This document shows, one piece after another, positions 52,584-64,000 of a stretch of 64,000 nt of DNA. The notes below the pieces were generated by a model that saw only the letters and a list, made by a program, of their open reading frames with translations, was not told the DNA's origin and searched no databases. A program made the position numbers and the translations under genes. Every line of letters begins with the position of its first letter. Position 1 is the first letter of the stretch. Origin of the DNA: Pseudomonas oryzihabitans NBRC 102199 (lineage in GTDB: Bacteria > Pseudomonadota > Gammaproteobacteria > Pseudomonadales > Pseudomonadaceae); the NCBI RefSeq assembly GCF_000730625.1, contig NZ_BBIT01000005.1, positions 248,001 through 312,000 on the forward strand, in the 5' to 3' direction.

Positions 52584-53612
52584 CTAGCGGCGCTGGATCT
52601 TGAAGTTGAAGGTCTTGGTGGCCTTGCGCGGGACGATCTGGCCGCCGGAGACCCGGGGGGCGAAGCGCCATTCGCCCAGCACCTCGAGCACCGCGCGCTC
52701 CAGTTGCTTGTTAGAGGCTTCCAGCACCTGGATGTCGGCCAGTCGACCGTCGGCGGTCACGGTGAACATCACCCGCACCTCGCCACCCACACCGCGACGA
52801 CGCAGCATTTCCGGATACTCCGGCGGCGTCATCTTGATCGGCCGGATGTCGGCGTCGTCGATGCTGCCGGTGGGCAGGCCGGCGGTCTTCGGCGGACCGG
52901 ACGGCGCAGCGGCCGGCGCCGGCTGACTGGGCGCAGCCGTGGCCGCAGGCGCGGGGGCCGGCGCTGGTGCGGCCTGAGCCACCGGCTCCGGCGCGGGCTC
53001 GACCTTTTTCGGCAGCGGCTTCTGCTGGCTGTGCTCGACCGGCTTGGGCTTCGGCTTGGGTTTGGGCTTTTCCACCACCGGCTTTGGCGGCTCCACCGGT
53101 TTCGGCGGTTCCACGGGCTTGGGCGGCTCCGGTGGCGGCGGTTCGGGTTGCGGCGGCGGCGGCGCGGGCGGTGCCGGGGTCGGCGCGGGCGGCTCGGGTA
53201 CCGGCTTGGGCAACTGGATGAAGCTGACCTGCATGGGTTCGTCGCCCTTGGCGATCTTCAGCTCCGGTGGCGCCTGGACCACCAGGAACAGCGCCGCGGC
53301 CATGCTGGCGTGCATGATCAGCGACAGCGCCGAGGCGGCCCCCCAGCCGCGACCCCGGGGTGGCTGCTCGCCCGGTTCGGCAGCGCCGACCGGGGTCAGT
53401 ACCGGGGTCAGGATCTCTTCGTTACGCTCGGGCATGCGGAACGACAGGATGGTGGCCGAGGGCTCGCTACGCTTGGCATTGACCCCTGCCACGGGCTCCA
53501 CATCGCCTGCCTGGGCGGCCCTGACGGGTCCCTGGACGGATTCCAGCTCATCGCCATCGGTACGCGCAGCGACTACGAGAGGTTCAGGCTTGGCAAGAGA
53601 CGTCGGAGCCAT
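52584..53612 (-). CDS. tonB: Energy transducer TonB with N-terminal extension
   Basis: The 342-aa protein has a ~95-residue cytoplasmic extension before its single helix (SALSLIMHASMAAALFLVV). This is unusual among TonBs but known from TonB1 of P. aeruginosa, which has the same length. A long Pro-Glu/Pro-Lys periplasmic spacer follows. The C-terminal domain ends RPIKMTPPEYPEMLRRRGVG and WRFAPRVSGGQIV. It transmits proton-motive energy to outer-membrane receptors such as the one at 26.8 kb. A strong Fur box precedes it. Confidence 0.94.
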   Translation of the reverse strand: MAPTSLAKPEPLVVAARTDGDELESVQGPVRAAQAGDVEPVAGVNAKRSEPSATILSFRMPERNEEILTPVLTPVGAAEPGEQPPRGRGWGAASALSLIMHASMAAALFLVVQAPPELKIAKGDEPMQVSFIQLPKPVPEPPAPTPAPPAPPPPQPEPPPPEPPKPVEPPKPVEPPKPVVEKPKPKPKPKPVEHSQQKPLPKKVEPAPEPVAQAAPAPAPAPAATAAPSQPAPAAAPSGPPKTAGLPTGSIDDADIRPIKMTPPEYPEMLRRRGVGGEVRVMFTVTADGRLADIQVLEASNKQLERAVLEVLGEWRFAPRVSGGQIVPRKATKTFNFKIQRR

Positions 53613-53640
53613 GGGAGCAATACGCAGAGGAAGTAAATTT

Positions 53641-53659
53641 AATAATCATTATCATTAGC
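53641..53659 (-). promoter_or_regulatory. Fur box of tonB
   Basis: GCTAATGATAATGATTATT on the minus strand matches the 19-bp Fur consensus GATAATGATAATCATTATC at about 16 positions. It lies ~30 bp upstream of the tonB start, which indicates iron-repressed expression. Confidence 0.85.
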
Positions 53660-53677
53660 TGAACAAATTTGGCAACC

Positions 53678-54634
53678 TCAAATGTCGCGAATGGTCCCGC
53701 CCAGCGCTTTTTCGAGGGCCTCTAGGTCCGGCTTTTCCTCCAGGATCAACTCCAGCCGGTTGTCGCGTCGCCACAGGGTCGGCTCCCAGGCGCCCTGCCC
53801 GGCCAGACCGTTGTAGGCCTGCCAGCCCTCCGCCAGCTGCAGCACCGCCTTCAGCCTGAGCAGCCCGGGGAGACCGCCCAGCAGCGCCAGCAATGCCGGG
53901 CCGTCGAAGCTGTGGCTGGGATGCCAGCGCCAACCGACGGCGTGGTGGCCCTCCAGGGTATGGCTGAAGCGCAGCGGGCGTCCGGGCAGCAACAGCGCCT
54001 GCGGAGCGGACGCCGCCTCGGGCTCGGATAACTCGCCGTCGCTCGAGGTTTCACCGTCGGCCAGGGGCAGGTCGGCCAGGGCGATCCGCCCGCCTTCGGT
54101 CCAGTACAGCGGCCGATCGCCCAACTGCGCCGGCAAGCCTGCCCGCTCCAGGCCCGCGCTCTTGTTGAGCACGATCAGGCCGGCCTGGCCCAGCGCCTGC
54201 TGCTGGGCGTCCGGCAAGGGCTGGCCCTCCAGCAGTTGCCTGGCATCCACCACCCAGATCAGGGGTTGCAGACTCAGCACCCCGGTCCAGGGCGGCGCCT
54301 GGAGTTGCCGATAGAGACTGGCGGGATGGCCGAGGCCGGAAGGCTCGATGAACAGCCGCTGCGGTCGTGCCCGTCTGAGCAGTCGGGTGAGGGCTACCTG
54401 CAGGGGCACGCCCTGGACGCAGCACAGGCAGCCACCCGGGACCTCGGCGATCGCCAGGCCATCGTCGTCCCGGGTCATGAGCGCCGCGTCGAGTCCGACC
54501 TGGCCGAATTCGTTGACCAGGATCGCCCAGCGCTCGTGGGCGGGGCGCTGGGCGAACAGCTGGCGGATCAGGGTGGTCTTGCCGGCGCCCAGAGGGCCGG
54601 CGATCACATGGGTCTTGATATCGGCGAGGCGCAT
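53678..54634 (-). CDS. CobW/COG0523 family GTPase (metallochaperone-like)
   Basis: The 318-aa protein has Walker A GPLGAGKTTLIRQL (~residue 15), the family metal motif CLCC in VPGGCLCCVQG (~68), a Walker B-like LFIEPSGLGHP, and a C-terminal CobW domain. Members deliver Zn, Co or other metals using GTP. The guanine-specificity motif reads LNKSAG instead of NKxD, so base preference may be altered. It lies beside tonB as in P. aeruginosa. Confidence 0.88.
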   Translation of the reverse strand: MRLADIKTHVIAGPLGAGKTTLIRQLFAQRPAHERWAILVNEFGQVGLDAALMTRDDDGLAIAEVPGGCLCCVQGVPLQVALTRLLRRARPQRLFIEPSGLGHPASLYRQLQAPPWTGVLSLQPLIWVVDARQLLEGQPLPDAQQQALGQAGLIVLNKSAGLERAGLPAQLGDRPLYWTEGGRIALADLPLADGETSSDGELSEPEAASAPQALLLPGRPLRFSHTLEGHHAVGWRWHPSHSFDGPALLALLGGLPGLLRLKAVLQLAEGWQAYNGLAGQGAWEPTLWRRDNRLELILEEKPDLEALEKALGGTIRDI

Positions 54635-54686
54635 GGCGGGAGGGTCGAATGCTAGAGTGGCGATTTCATCAGGGAGATGGGCTGGA

Positions 54687-55037
54687 ATGTGGCGATTGCT
54701 GATGCCTATGCTGCTGTTGCCGTCACTGGCGCTTGCCGATGCCTGCGTGATCCGCAGTCGTCAGGGCAGTGTGGACGTGCAGGTCTGCCAGAGCAATATC
54801 GACATCCCCGCCCAGCTGTTTCGCGACGGCTTCTGCCAGCCACAGCTCAAGGACCAGCAGACCGAGGTCCGCTTCGTCGACCGCTGTCCGGTCGGCGAGA
54901 TCGGCATCTGCCAGGGTGCCCGCAGTCCGGGCGTGCCCTATCGACAGGATATCCACTACTACGGCGAGCCCGGCGACGGCCGCTTCCTGGCCGTCGCCTG
55001 CCGGCAGCAGAATCAGGGTAGCTGGCGCGTGCCCTGA
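54687..55037 (+). CDS. Hypothetical secreted protein, 116 aa
   Basis: The ATG at 54687 opens MWRLLMPMLLLPSLALADAC, a clear signal peptide with a predicted cut after ALA. The mature part contains six Cys (ACVIR, QVCQSN, GFCQPQ, DRCPVG, GICQGA, VACRQQ), consistent with three disulfides in the periplasm. No family is recognised. It is divergent from the CobW gene with 52 bp between, and its stop touches the parS site. Confidence 0.7.
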   Translation: MWRLLMPMLLLPSLALADACVIRSRQGSVDVQVCQSNIDIPAQLFRDGFCQPQLKDQQTEVRFVDRCPVGEIGICQGARSPGVPYRQDIHYYGEPGDGRFLAVACRQQNQGSWRVP

Positions 55038-55053
55038 GGTTCCACGTGGAACC
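55038..55053. other. parS centromere site
   Basis: GGTTCCACGTGGAACC is a perfect 16-bp palindrome identical in its core to the ParB-binding parS of Pseudomonas (GTTCCACGTGGAAC). It sits between convergent genes, and the atp operon that usually lies near gidA-parAB and oriC is close by. It should nucleate ParB for chromosome segregation. Confidence 0.9.
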
Positions 55054-55055
55054 CT

Positions 55056-56891
<1,836 letters not shown>

Positions 56892-56958
56892 GCTTACCTC
56901 CCCTTGCCTGTCTTATCCACAACGACCCGGCGGGGCCGGCTGTGGATGACCTGATTGT

Positions 56959-57729
56959 CTAGTTATCCACCGGGGCGCAGATGACCTGCACCCCCTGGAT
57001 TTCGATCGCCCGAGCCGCCTCGGCGGGCAGTCGCTCATCGGTGATGAGCACGTCCACCCTTTCCCAAGGTAGTTCCAGATTGGGAATTCGCCTGCCCAGC
57101 TTGCTCGCCTCGGCCATGACCACCACCTCGCGCGCCACCTCGGCCATCACCCGCGACAGCGACAGATGCTCGTTGAAGGTGGTGGTGCCGCGCTCCGGAT
57201 CGAGGCCGTCGGCGCCGATGAACAGCTGGTCGAAGTCATAGGATCTGAGTACCTGCTCGGCGACCTGCCCCTGGAAGGATTCCGAGTGCGGATCCCAGGT
57301 GCCGCCAGTCATCAGCAGCATGGGTTCCTGTTCCAACTCGCGCAGGGCGGTGGCCACCTGCAGGGAATTGGTCATCACCACCAGGCCGGGGCGGCGATCG
57401 AGTTGCGGGATCAGCGCCGCCGTGGTGCTGCCGCAGTCGACGATGATCCGTGCATGTTCGCGCAGGCGCCGGGCCGCGGCCCGGGCGATGGCCTGCTTGA
57501 AGGGCGATGCCTGGGGCGGAGCCTCGGCCAGCAGCTCCTGGGGCATGGCCACCGCACCGCCATAGCGGCGCAGCAGTAGCCCATTGCGCTCGAGGGCGGC
57601 CAGGTCCTTGCGGATGGTGACCTCGGAAGTCTCCAGCTGGCGGGCCAGTTCGTCCACGCTGACCTCGCCCTGCTCCTGGAGCTGGGCAAGGATGGCGTGG
57701 CGACGCTGGGCGGTGTTGCGACGGGTCAT
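56959..57729 (-). CDS. glmR: DeoR family transcriptional regulator
   Basis: The 256-aa protein has an N-terminal DeoR HTH (VSVDELARQLETSEVTIRKDL, quoted as DELARQLETSEVTIRKDL). The sugar-phosphate-sensing domain follows (IIVDCGSTTAALIPQL near residue 95 and FIGADGLDPERGTT near 170). Lying between glmU and glmS, it probably senses an amino-sugar phosphate and controls glmS. A DeoR-type operator overlaps its own promoter. Confidence 0.9.
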   Translation of the reverse strand: MTRRNTAQRRHAILAQLQEQGEVSVDELARQLETSEVTIRKDLAALERNGLLLRRYGGAVAMPQELLAEAPPQASPFKQAIARAAARRLREHARIIVDCGSTTAALIPQLDRRPGLVVMTNSLQVATALRELEQEPMLLMTGGTWDPHSESFQGQVAEQVLRSYDFDQLFIGADGLDPERGTTTFNEHLSLSRVMAEVAREVVVMAEASKLGRRIPNLELPWERVDVLITDERLPAEAARAIEIQGVQVICAPVDN

Positions 57730-57732
57730 AAA

Positions 57733-57761
57733 TTTCGATTCGAAAGATAATGGATCGAATC
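57733..57761 (-). promoter_or_regulatory. DeoR-type operator upstream of glmR
   Basis: TTTCG-ATT-CGAAA (57733-57745) is a short dyad of the kind bound by DeoR family proteins. It overlaps a second dyad, GATTCGA / TCGAATC (57737-57743, 57755-57761). The site is 4-32 bp upstream of glmR and downstream of glmU, suggesting autoregulation of glmRS. Confidence 0.55.
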
Positions 57762-57783
57762 AAAACCTAATAGCAGGCTGGCG

Positions 57784-59151
57784 TCAAGCCTTGGGGGCCT
57801 TCTTCGGTCGCTGCCAGCCGGTCTTATTGACCTGCCGCGCCCGCCCCAGTGCCAGGGTATCAGCCGGCACGTCCGCCGTAATGACCGAGCCGGCCGCCGT
57901 GGTCGCGCCGGCGCCCAGGCTGACCGGCGCCACAAGCGAGCTGTTGGAACCCACGAAGACATCCGCGCCGATTTCGGTTCGAAACTTGTTGGCGCCGTCA
58001 TAGTTGCAGGTGATGGTGCCTGCGCCTATGTTGCTGCCGGCACCGATGCTGGCATCGCCCAGATAGGTCAGGTGACCGGCCTTGGCGCCGTCCTGCAGAT
58101 GGGCGTTCTTGAGTTCGACGAAATTGCCCACATGGGCCTTGCTGCCCAGTTCGCTACCCGGGCGCAGACGGGCGAAGGGACCGACGTCGGCGCCCTCCCC
58201 GACCACGGCGCCGTCCAGATGACTGTTGGCCTTGATGATGGCGCCGCGCTTGAGCACGCTGTCCTTGATCACGCAATTCGGACCGATGCTCACGCCGTCT
58301 TCCAGCACCACCCGACCTTCGAGAATGACGTTGACGTCGATGGAGACGTCGCGACCCGCCTCGACCTGGCCACGCTGATCGAAACGCAGGGGATCCAGCA
58401 GGGTCACGCCCTGCAGCATCAGGCGCTCGGCGGCGCGCTGCTGGAAGTGCCGCTCCAGCTGGGCCAGTTGCCGGCGATCGTTGGCGCCCTGCACTTCCAT
58501 GGCGTCCGCCGGCTGGCTGGTGGCGATGGTCAGGCCGTCCGCCACCGCGAGGGCGATGACGTCGGTCAGGTAGTACTCGCCCTGGGCGTTGCTGTTGGAC
58601 AGGCGACCCAGCCAGTCCGCCAGCCGCCGACCGGGTACCGCGAGGATGCCGGTATTGCCTTCGCGGATGGCGCGCTGGGCGTCGCTGGCGTCCTTGTGCT
58701 CGACGATGGCGGTTACCCGCCCCTGCTCATCGCGCAGGATGCGGCCATAGCCGGTGGGATCGTCCAGCTCCACGGTCAGCAGCGCCAGATGGCTGTCATC
58801 CACCTGCTGCAGCAGGCGCTGCAGGGTCTCGGTCTGGATCAGGGGCACGTCGCCATAGAGGATCAATACCTGCTCCGCCGTCAGCGCCGGCGCTGCCTGG
58901 GCCACGGCATGGCCGGTACCGAGTTGCTCGGCCTGGACCACGAAGCTGACGTCGTCGGCGGCCAGCTGGCTGCGGACCTGGTCGGCGCCATGGCCGATGA
59001 CGACATGGATGCCGGCCGGCTGCAGCTCACGGGCACGGTCGAGGACATGCCCCAGCATGCTGCGACCGGCCACGGGATGCAGCACCTTGGGTAGAGCGGA
59101 TCTCATGCGGGTGCCCTGGCCAGCAGCCAGGACGACGATTTCCAGGGACAT
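57784..59151 (-). CDS. glmU: Bifunctional UDP-N-acetylglucosamine pyrophosphorylase / glucosamine-1-phosphate N-acetyltransferase
   Basis: The 455-aa enzyme starts at [20 protein letters not shown] after GAGG; the upstream frame is a shadow. The N-terminal uridylyltransferase domain has LAAGQGTRM and the PKVLHPVAG motif. The C-terminal left-handed beta-helix (residues ~250-455) has hexapeptide repeats and [14 protein letters not shown]. It makes UDP-GlcNAc from glucosamine-1-phosphate for cell-wall and LPS synthesis. The atp terminator precedes it, so it has its own promoter. Confidence 0.96.
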   Translation of the reverse strand: MSLEIVVLAAGQGTRMRSALPKVLHPVAGRSMLGHVLDRARELQPAGIHVVIGHGADQVRSQLAADDVSFVVQAEQLGTGHAVAQAAPALTAEQVLILYGDVPLIQTETLQRLLQQVDDSHLALLTVELDDPTGYGRILRDEQGRVTAIVEHKDASDAQRAIREGNTGILAVPGRRLADWLGRLSNSNAQGEYYLTDVIALAVADGLTIATSQPADAMEVQGANDRRQLAQLERHFQQRAAERLMLQGVTLLDPLRFDQRGQVEAGRDVSIDVNVILEGRVVLEDGVSIGPNCVIKDSVLKRGAIIKANSHLDGAVVGEGADVGPFARLRPGSELGSKAHVGNFVELKNAHLQDGAKAGHLTYLGDASIGAGSNIGAGTITCNYDGANKFRTEIGADVFVGSNSSLVAPVSLGAGATTAAGSVITADVPADTLALGRARQVNKTGWQRPKKAPKA

Positions 59152-59262
59152 CGGAACCTCGGAGACAGGAGGGGAAGAGACGAGCCAGCGACCGAAGGCG
59201 ACAGGCACCTTCCAAGTCCGACCACGCGAAATTTCTCGCCCACTTTTCGGACGACAAAAGAA

Positions 59263-59284
59263 AAGGGTAGCCGAAGCTACCCTT
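59263..59284 (-). terminator. Intrinsic terminator of the atp operon
   Basis: On the minus strand AAGGGTAGC-TTCG-GCTACCCTT is a 9-bp stem with a UUCG tetraloop, followed by TTCTTTT. It begins 24 bp after the atpC stop. Confidence 0.92.
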
Positions 59285-59307
59285 GTCGTTACAGCCTGAC
59301 CTTGCGC

Positions 59308-59733
59308 TTAGCGCTTGGCCTGCCGCTTGAGCTGCTGGATGGTGCGCAGCTGGGCGGCGGCTTCGGCGAGCTGAGTGGCGGCAGCGGTGTAATCGAACTC
59401 CGTGCCCTTGTCGCTCAGTGCTGCCTCGGCGCGCTGCTTGGCTTCCAGAGCGGCAGCTTCATCGATGTCACCGGCGCGGCTGGCGGTATCGGCCAGCACT
59501 TCGACGACATTCGGCTGCACTTCCAGAAAACCGCCGGAGATGTAGAACACCTCCTCGGCGCCCCCGGCCTTGACCAGGCGGATGGGGCCCGGTTTCAGAT
59601 CGGTGAGCAGCGGCGCATGGCCCGGGGCGATACCCAGATCACCCAGGTGGCCGTGGGCGATGATCATCTCCACCGCGCCGGAGAAGATTTCCCCTTCCGC
59701 GCTGACGATGTCGCATTGGACTGTCTTGGCCAT
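59308..59733 (-). CDS. atpC: ATP synthase F1 epsilon subunit
   Basis: The 141-aa protein starts at [19 protein letters not shown]. The beta-sandwich domain has [22 protein letters not shown] and the helical hairpin ends [16 protein letters not shown]. It is part of the central stalk and inhibits ATP hydrolysis. It is the last gene of the operon, 38 bp after atpD. Confidence 0.96.
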   Translation of the reverse strand: MAKTVQCDIVSAEGEIFSGAVEMIIAHGHLGDLGIAPGHAPLLTDLKPGPIRLVKAGGAEEVFYISGGFLEVQPNVVEVLADTASRAGDIDEAAALEAKQRAEAALSDKGTEFDYTAAATQLAEAAAQLRTIQQLKRQAKR

Positions 59734-59771
59734 AGCGTGCCTCTAAGAGCGCCCGTCGCCGGGCGCGGCAG

Positions 59772-61166
<1,395 letters not shown>

Positions 61167-61178
61167 TTAAGCTGTCCG

Positions 61179-62042
61179 TCAGACCGCGGCGGCGCCGCCG
61201 ACGATTTCCGAAATTTCTTGGGTGATCGCAGCCTGGCGAGCCTTGTTGTAGACCAGCTGCAGCTCCTTGATGAGATCGCCGGCGTTGTCGGTGGCGTTCT
61301 TCATCGCGATCATCCGCGCGGCCTGTTCGCTGGCAGCGTTCTCGACCACGGCCTGGTACACCTGGGATTCCACGTAGCGCACCAGCAGACCGTCGAGCAG
61401 GGTCTTGGCGTCGGGCTCGTAGAGGTAGTCCCAATGCTTGCCTTGCAGCTCACCGCCCTCGGCCGGTACCAGGGGCACCAGCTGCTGGATGGTCGGCTTC
61501 TGGGTCATGGTGTTGACGAAGACGTTGGACACCACGTACAGACGGTCGATACGGCCGTTCAGGTAGGCATCCAGCATCACCTTGATGCTGCCGATCAGAT
61601 CGCCGATCGCCGGGGATTCGCCGAGGTGGCTGATGGCCGCGACCACGTTGCCGCCGAAGCTGCGGAAGAAGGAGGCACCCTTGGCCCCGATCACCGCCAG
61701 ATCGATTTCCACACCCTTGCCGCGCTGGTCGCTCATGTCGCGGACCAGAGCCTTGAACAGGTTGGTGTTCAGACCACCGGCCAGACCCCGATCGGAGCTG
61801 ACCACGATGTAACCGACGCGCTTGACCTCGCGTTCCACCATGAAGGCATGGCGGTACTCGGGGTTGGCGTTGGCCAGGTGGCCGATCACAGCGCGTATGC
61901 GCTCGGCATAAGGCTTGCTGGCAGCCATGCGGGCCTGAGCCTTACGCATCTTGCTGACCGCAACCTTTTCCATGGCGCTGGTGATCTTCTGTGTGCTTTT
62001 GATGCTCGCGATCTTGCCGCGAATCTCTTTTGCGCCTGCCAT
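61179..62042 (-). CDS. atpG: ATP synthase F1 gamma subunit
   Basis: The 287-aa subunit starts [20 protein letters not shown] and ends with the helix [22 protein letters not shown]. The two terminal helices form the rotating coiled coil in the F1 centre. There is a 48-bp gap to atpA. The length is typical for pseudomonads. Confidence 0.97.
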   Translation of the reverse strand: MAGAKEIRGKIASIKSTQKITSAMEKVAVSKMRKAQARMAASKPYAERIRAVIGHLANANPEYRHAFMVEREVKRVGYIVVSSDRGLAGGLNTNLFKALVRDMSDQRGKGVEIDLAVIGAKGASFFRSFGGNVVAAISHLGESPAIGDLIGSIKVMLDAYLNGRIDRLYVVSNVFVNTMTQKPTIQQLVPLVPAEGGELQGKHWDYLYEPDAKTLLDGLLVRYVESQVYQAVVENAASEQAARMIAMKNATDNAGDLIKELQLVYNKARQAAITQEISEIVGGAAAV

Positions 62043-62090
62043 GTGACACCTATCGGGTTGGCAAACGGGGGCTGGCGCCCCCGTCGCGGC

Positions 62091-63635
<1,545 letters not shown>

Positions 63636-63653
63636 GCTACTGCCCCTTCAAAC

Positions 63654-64000
63654 TCAAGGTTTCAACGCTTCGGCCAGTTGCGCGAGCTTGCCGCGAACGG
63701 AGCCATCGATTACCAAGTCGCCGGCGCGGATTACCACACCACCGATCAGGCTCGCATCCTCGGATGCATTTAGTCGCACTTGTCGACCTAGCCTTGCGCT
63801 GAGAGCCTTGGCGAGTTTGTCTTGCTGTTCGTCGCTCAAGGCGAAAGCACTAGTGACTTCCGCCTCAATGGATTTTTCCTGCTCGGCCTTGTACGCCTCG
63901 TAAATCTCGGCGATGGCCGGGAACAGGTCGATCCGGTCGTTTTCTGCCACGGTCCGAACGAAGTTCTGGGACTGTGCATCCAGCTGATCGCCACATACGT
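63654..64000 (-). CDS. atpH: ATP synthase F1 delta subunit, N-terminus beyond the window
   Basis: The frame is open to the window edge. The visible 115 residues include [20 protein letters not shown] and the end [19 protein letters not shown], typical of OSCP/delta. The GTG at 63950 is internal, not the start. The subunit links F1 to the b-stalk. The rest of the operon (atpF, E, B, I) should lie just outside. Confidence 0.95.
   Translation of the reverse strand, partial: VCGDQLDAQSQNFVRTVAENDRIDLFPAIAEIYEAYKAEQEKSIEAEVTSAFALSDEQQDKLAKALSARLGRQVRLNASEDASLIGGVVIRAGDLVIDGSVRGKLAQLAEALKP

Overview
This is chromosomal DNA of a high-GC Pseudomonas. The last 9 kb hold the 3' part of the atp operon, then glmU, a DeoR-type glmR and glmS, all on the minus strand. 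Next to them are an N-terminally extended TonB and a CobW-type GTPase. Other familiar Pseudomonas blocks are a two-subunit pyruvate carboxylase with its LysR regulator, an RpiR regulator, and uvrD. Together with an AmpC-type beta-lactamase and many REP-like intergenic repeats, this suggests a P. oryzihabitans/P. psychrotolerans-like species, but the species call is an inference. A perfect parS palindrome at 55038-55053 and the atp/glm genes place the right end close to oriC.

Layout. 1-13.7 kb: truncated diguanylate cyclase, HTH regulator, alanine/glycine symporter plus asparaginase, hexose-6-phosphate mutarotase, AmpC, Na/Pi cotransporter-like protein, TerC, CitMHS transporter, and a LysR/SDR pair. 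13.7-21 kb: homocysteine methyltransferase divergent from a polar amino-acid ABC transporter without its ATPase, then a lower-GC accessory block (about 16.4-21.1 kb). That block carries a small orphan ORF and an unrecognised three-gene envelope operon: an OmpA lipoprotein, a five-TM protein with an Ala-Pro linker, and a secreted VWA-like protein. 21-26.6 kb: MocR regulator divergent from PaiB and two acetyltransferases, then a two-component system. 26.8-33.1 kb: metal uptake, with a TonB-dependent receptor, a CBS protein, a SitABCD-type Mn/Fe ABC operon, and a 43-codon small gene. The small gene and the ABC operon have matching tandem MntR-box-like operators. 33.2-36.7 kb: AraC regulator divergent from a flavin monooxygenase and an SDR. 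36.7-42.2 kb: pycB, pycA, pycR, a 73-aa protein and an RpiR regulator. 42.5-53.6 kb: orphan Hcp, UvrD, half-size EamA protein, two CPA2 antiporters, Tim44-domain and SMI1 proteins, an SDR, an acyl-CoA thioesterase, and Fur-boxed tonB. 53.7-64 kb: CobW GTPase, small secreted protein, glmS-glmR-glmU and atpCDGAH.

The genes are mostly housekeeping and transport. The most novel signals are the Mn-regulated small gene at 32910-33041 with twin operators, the three-gene envelope operon at 16899-20925 with its palindrome-rich leader, and the triple CTTATGGA operator between pycA and pycR. No tRNA, rRNA, CRISPR array, transposase or prophage was seen.
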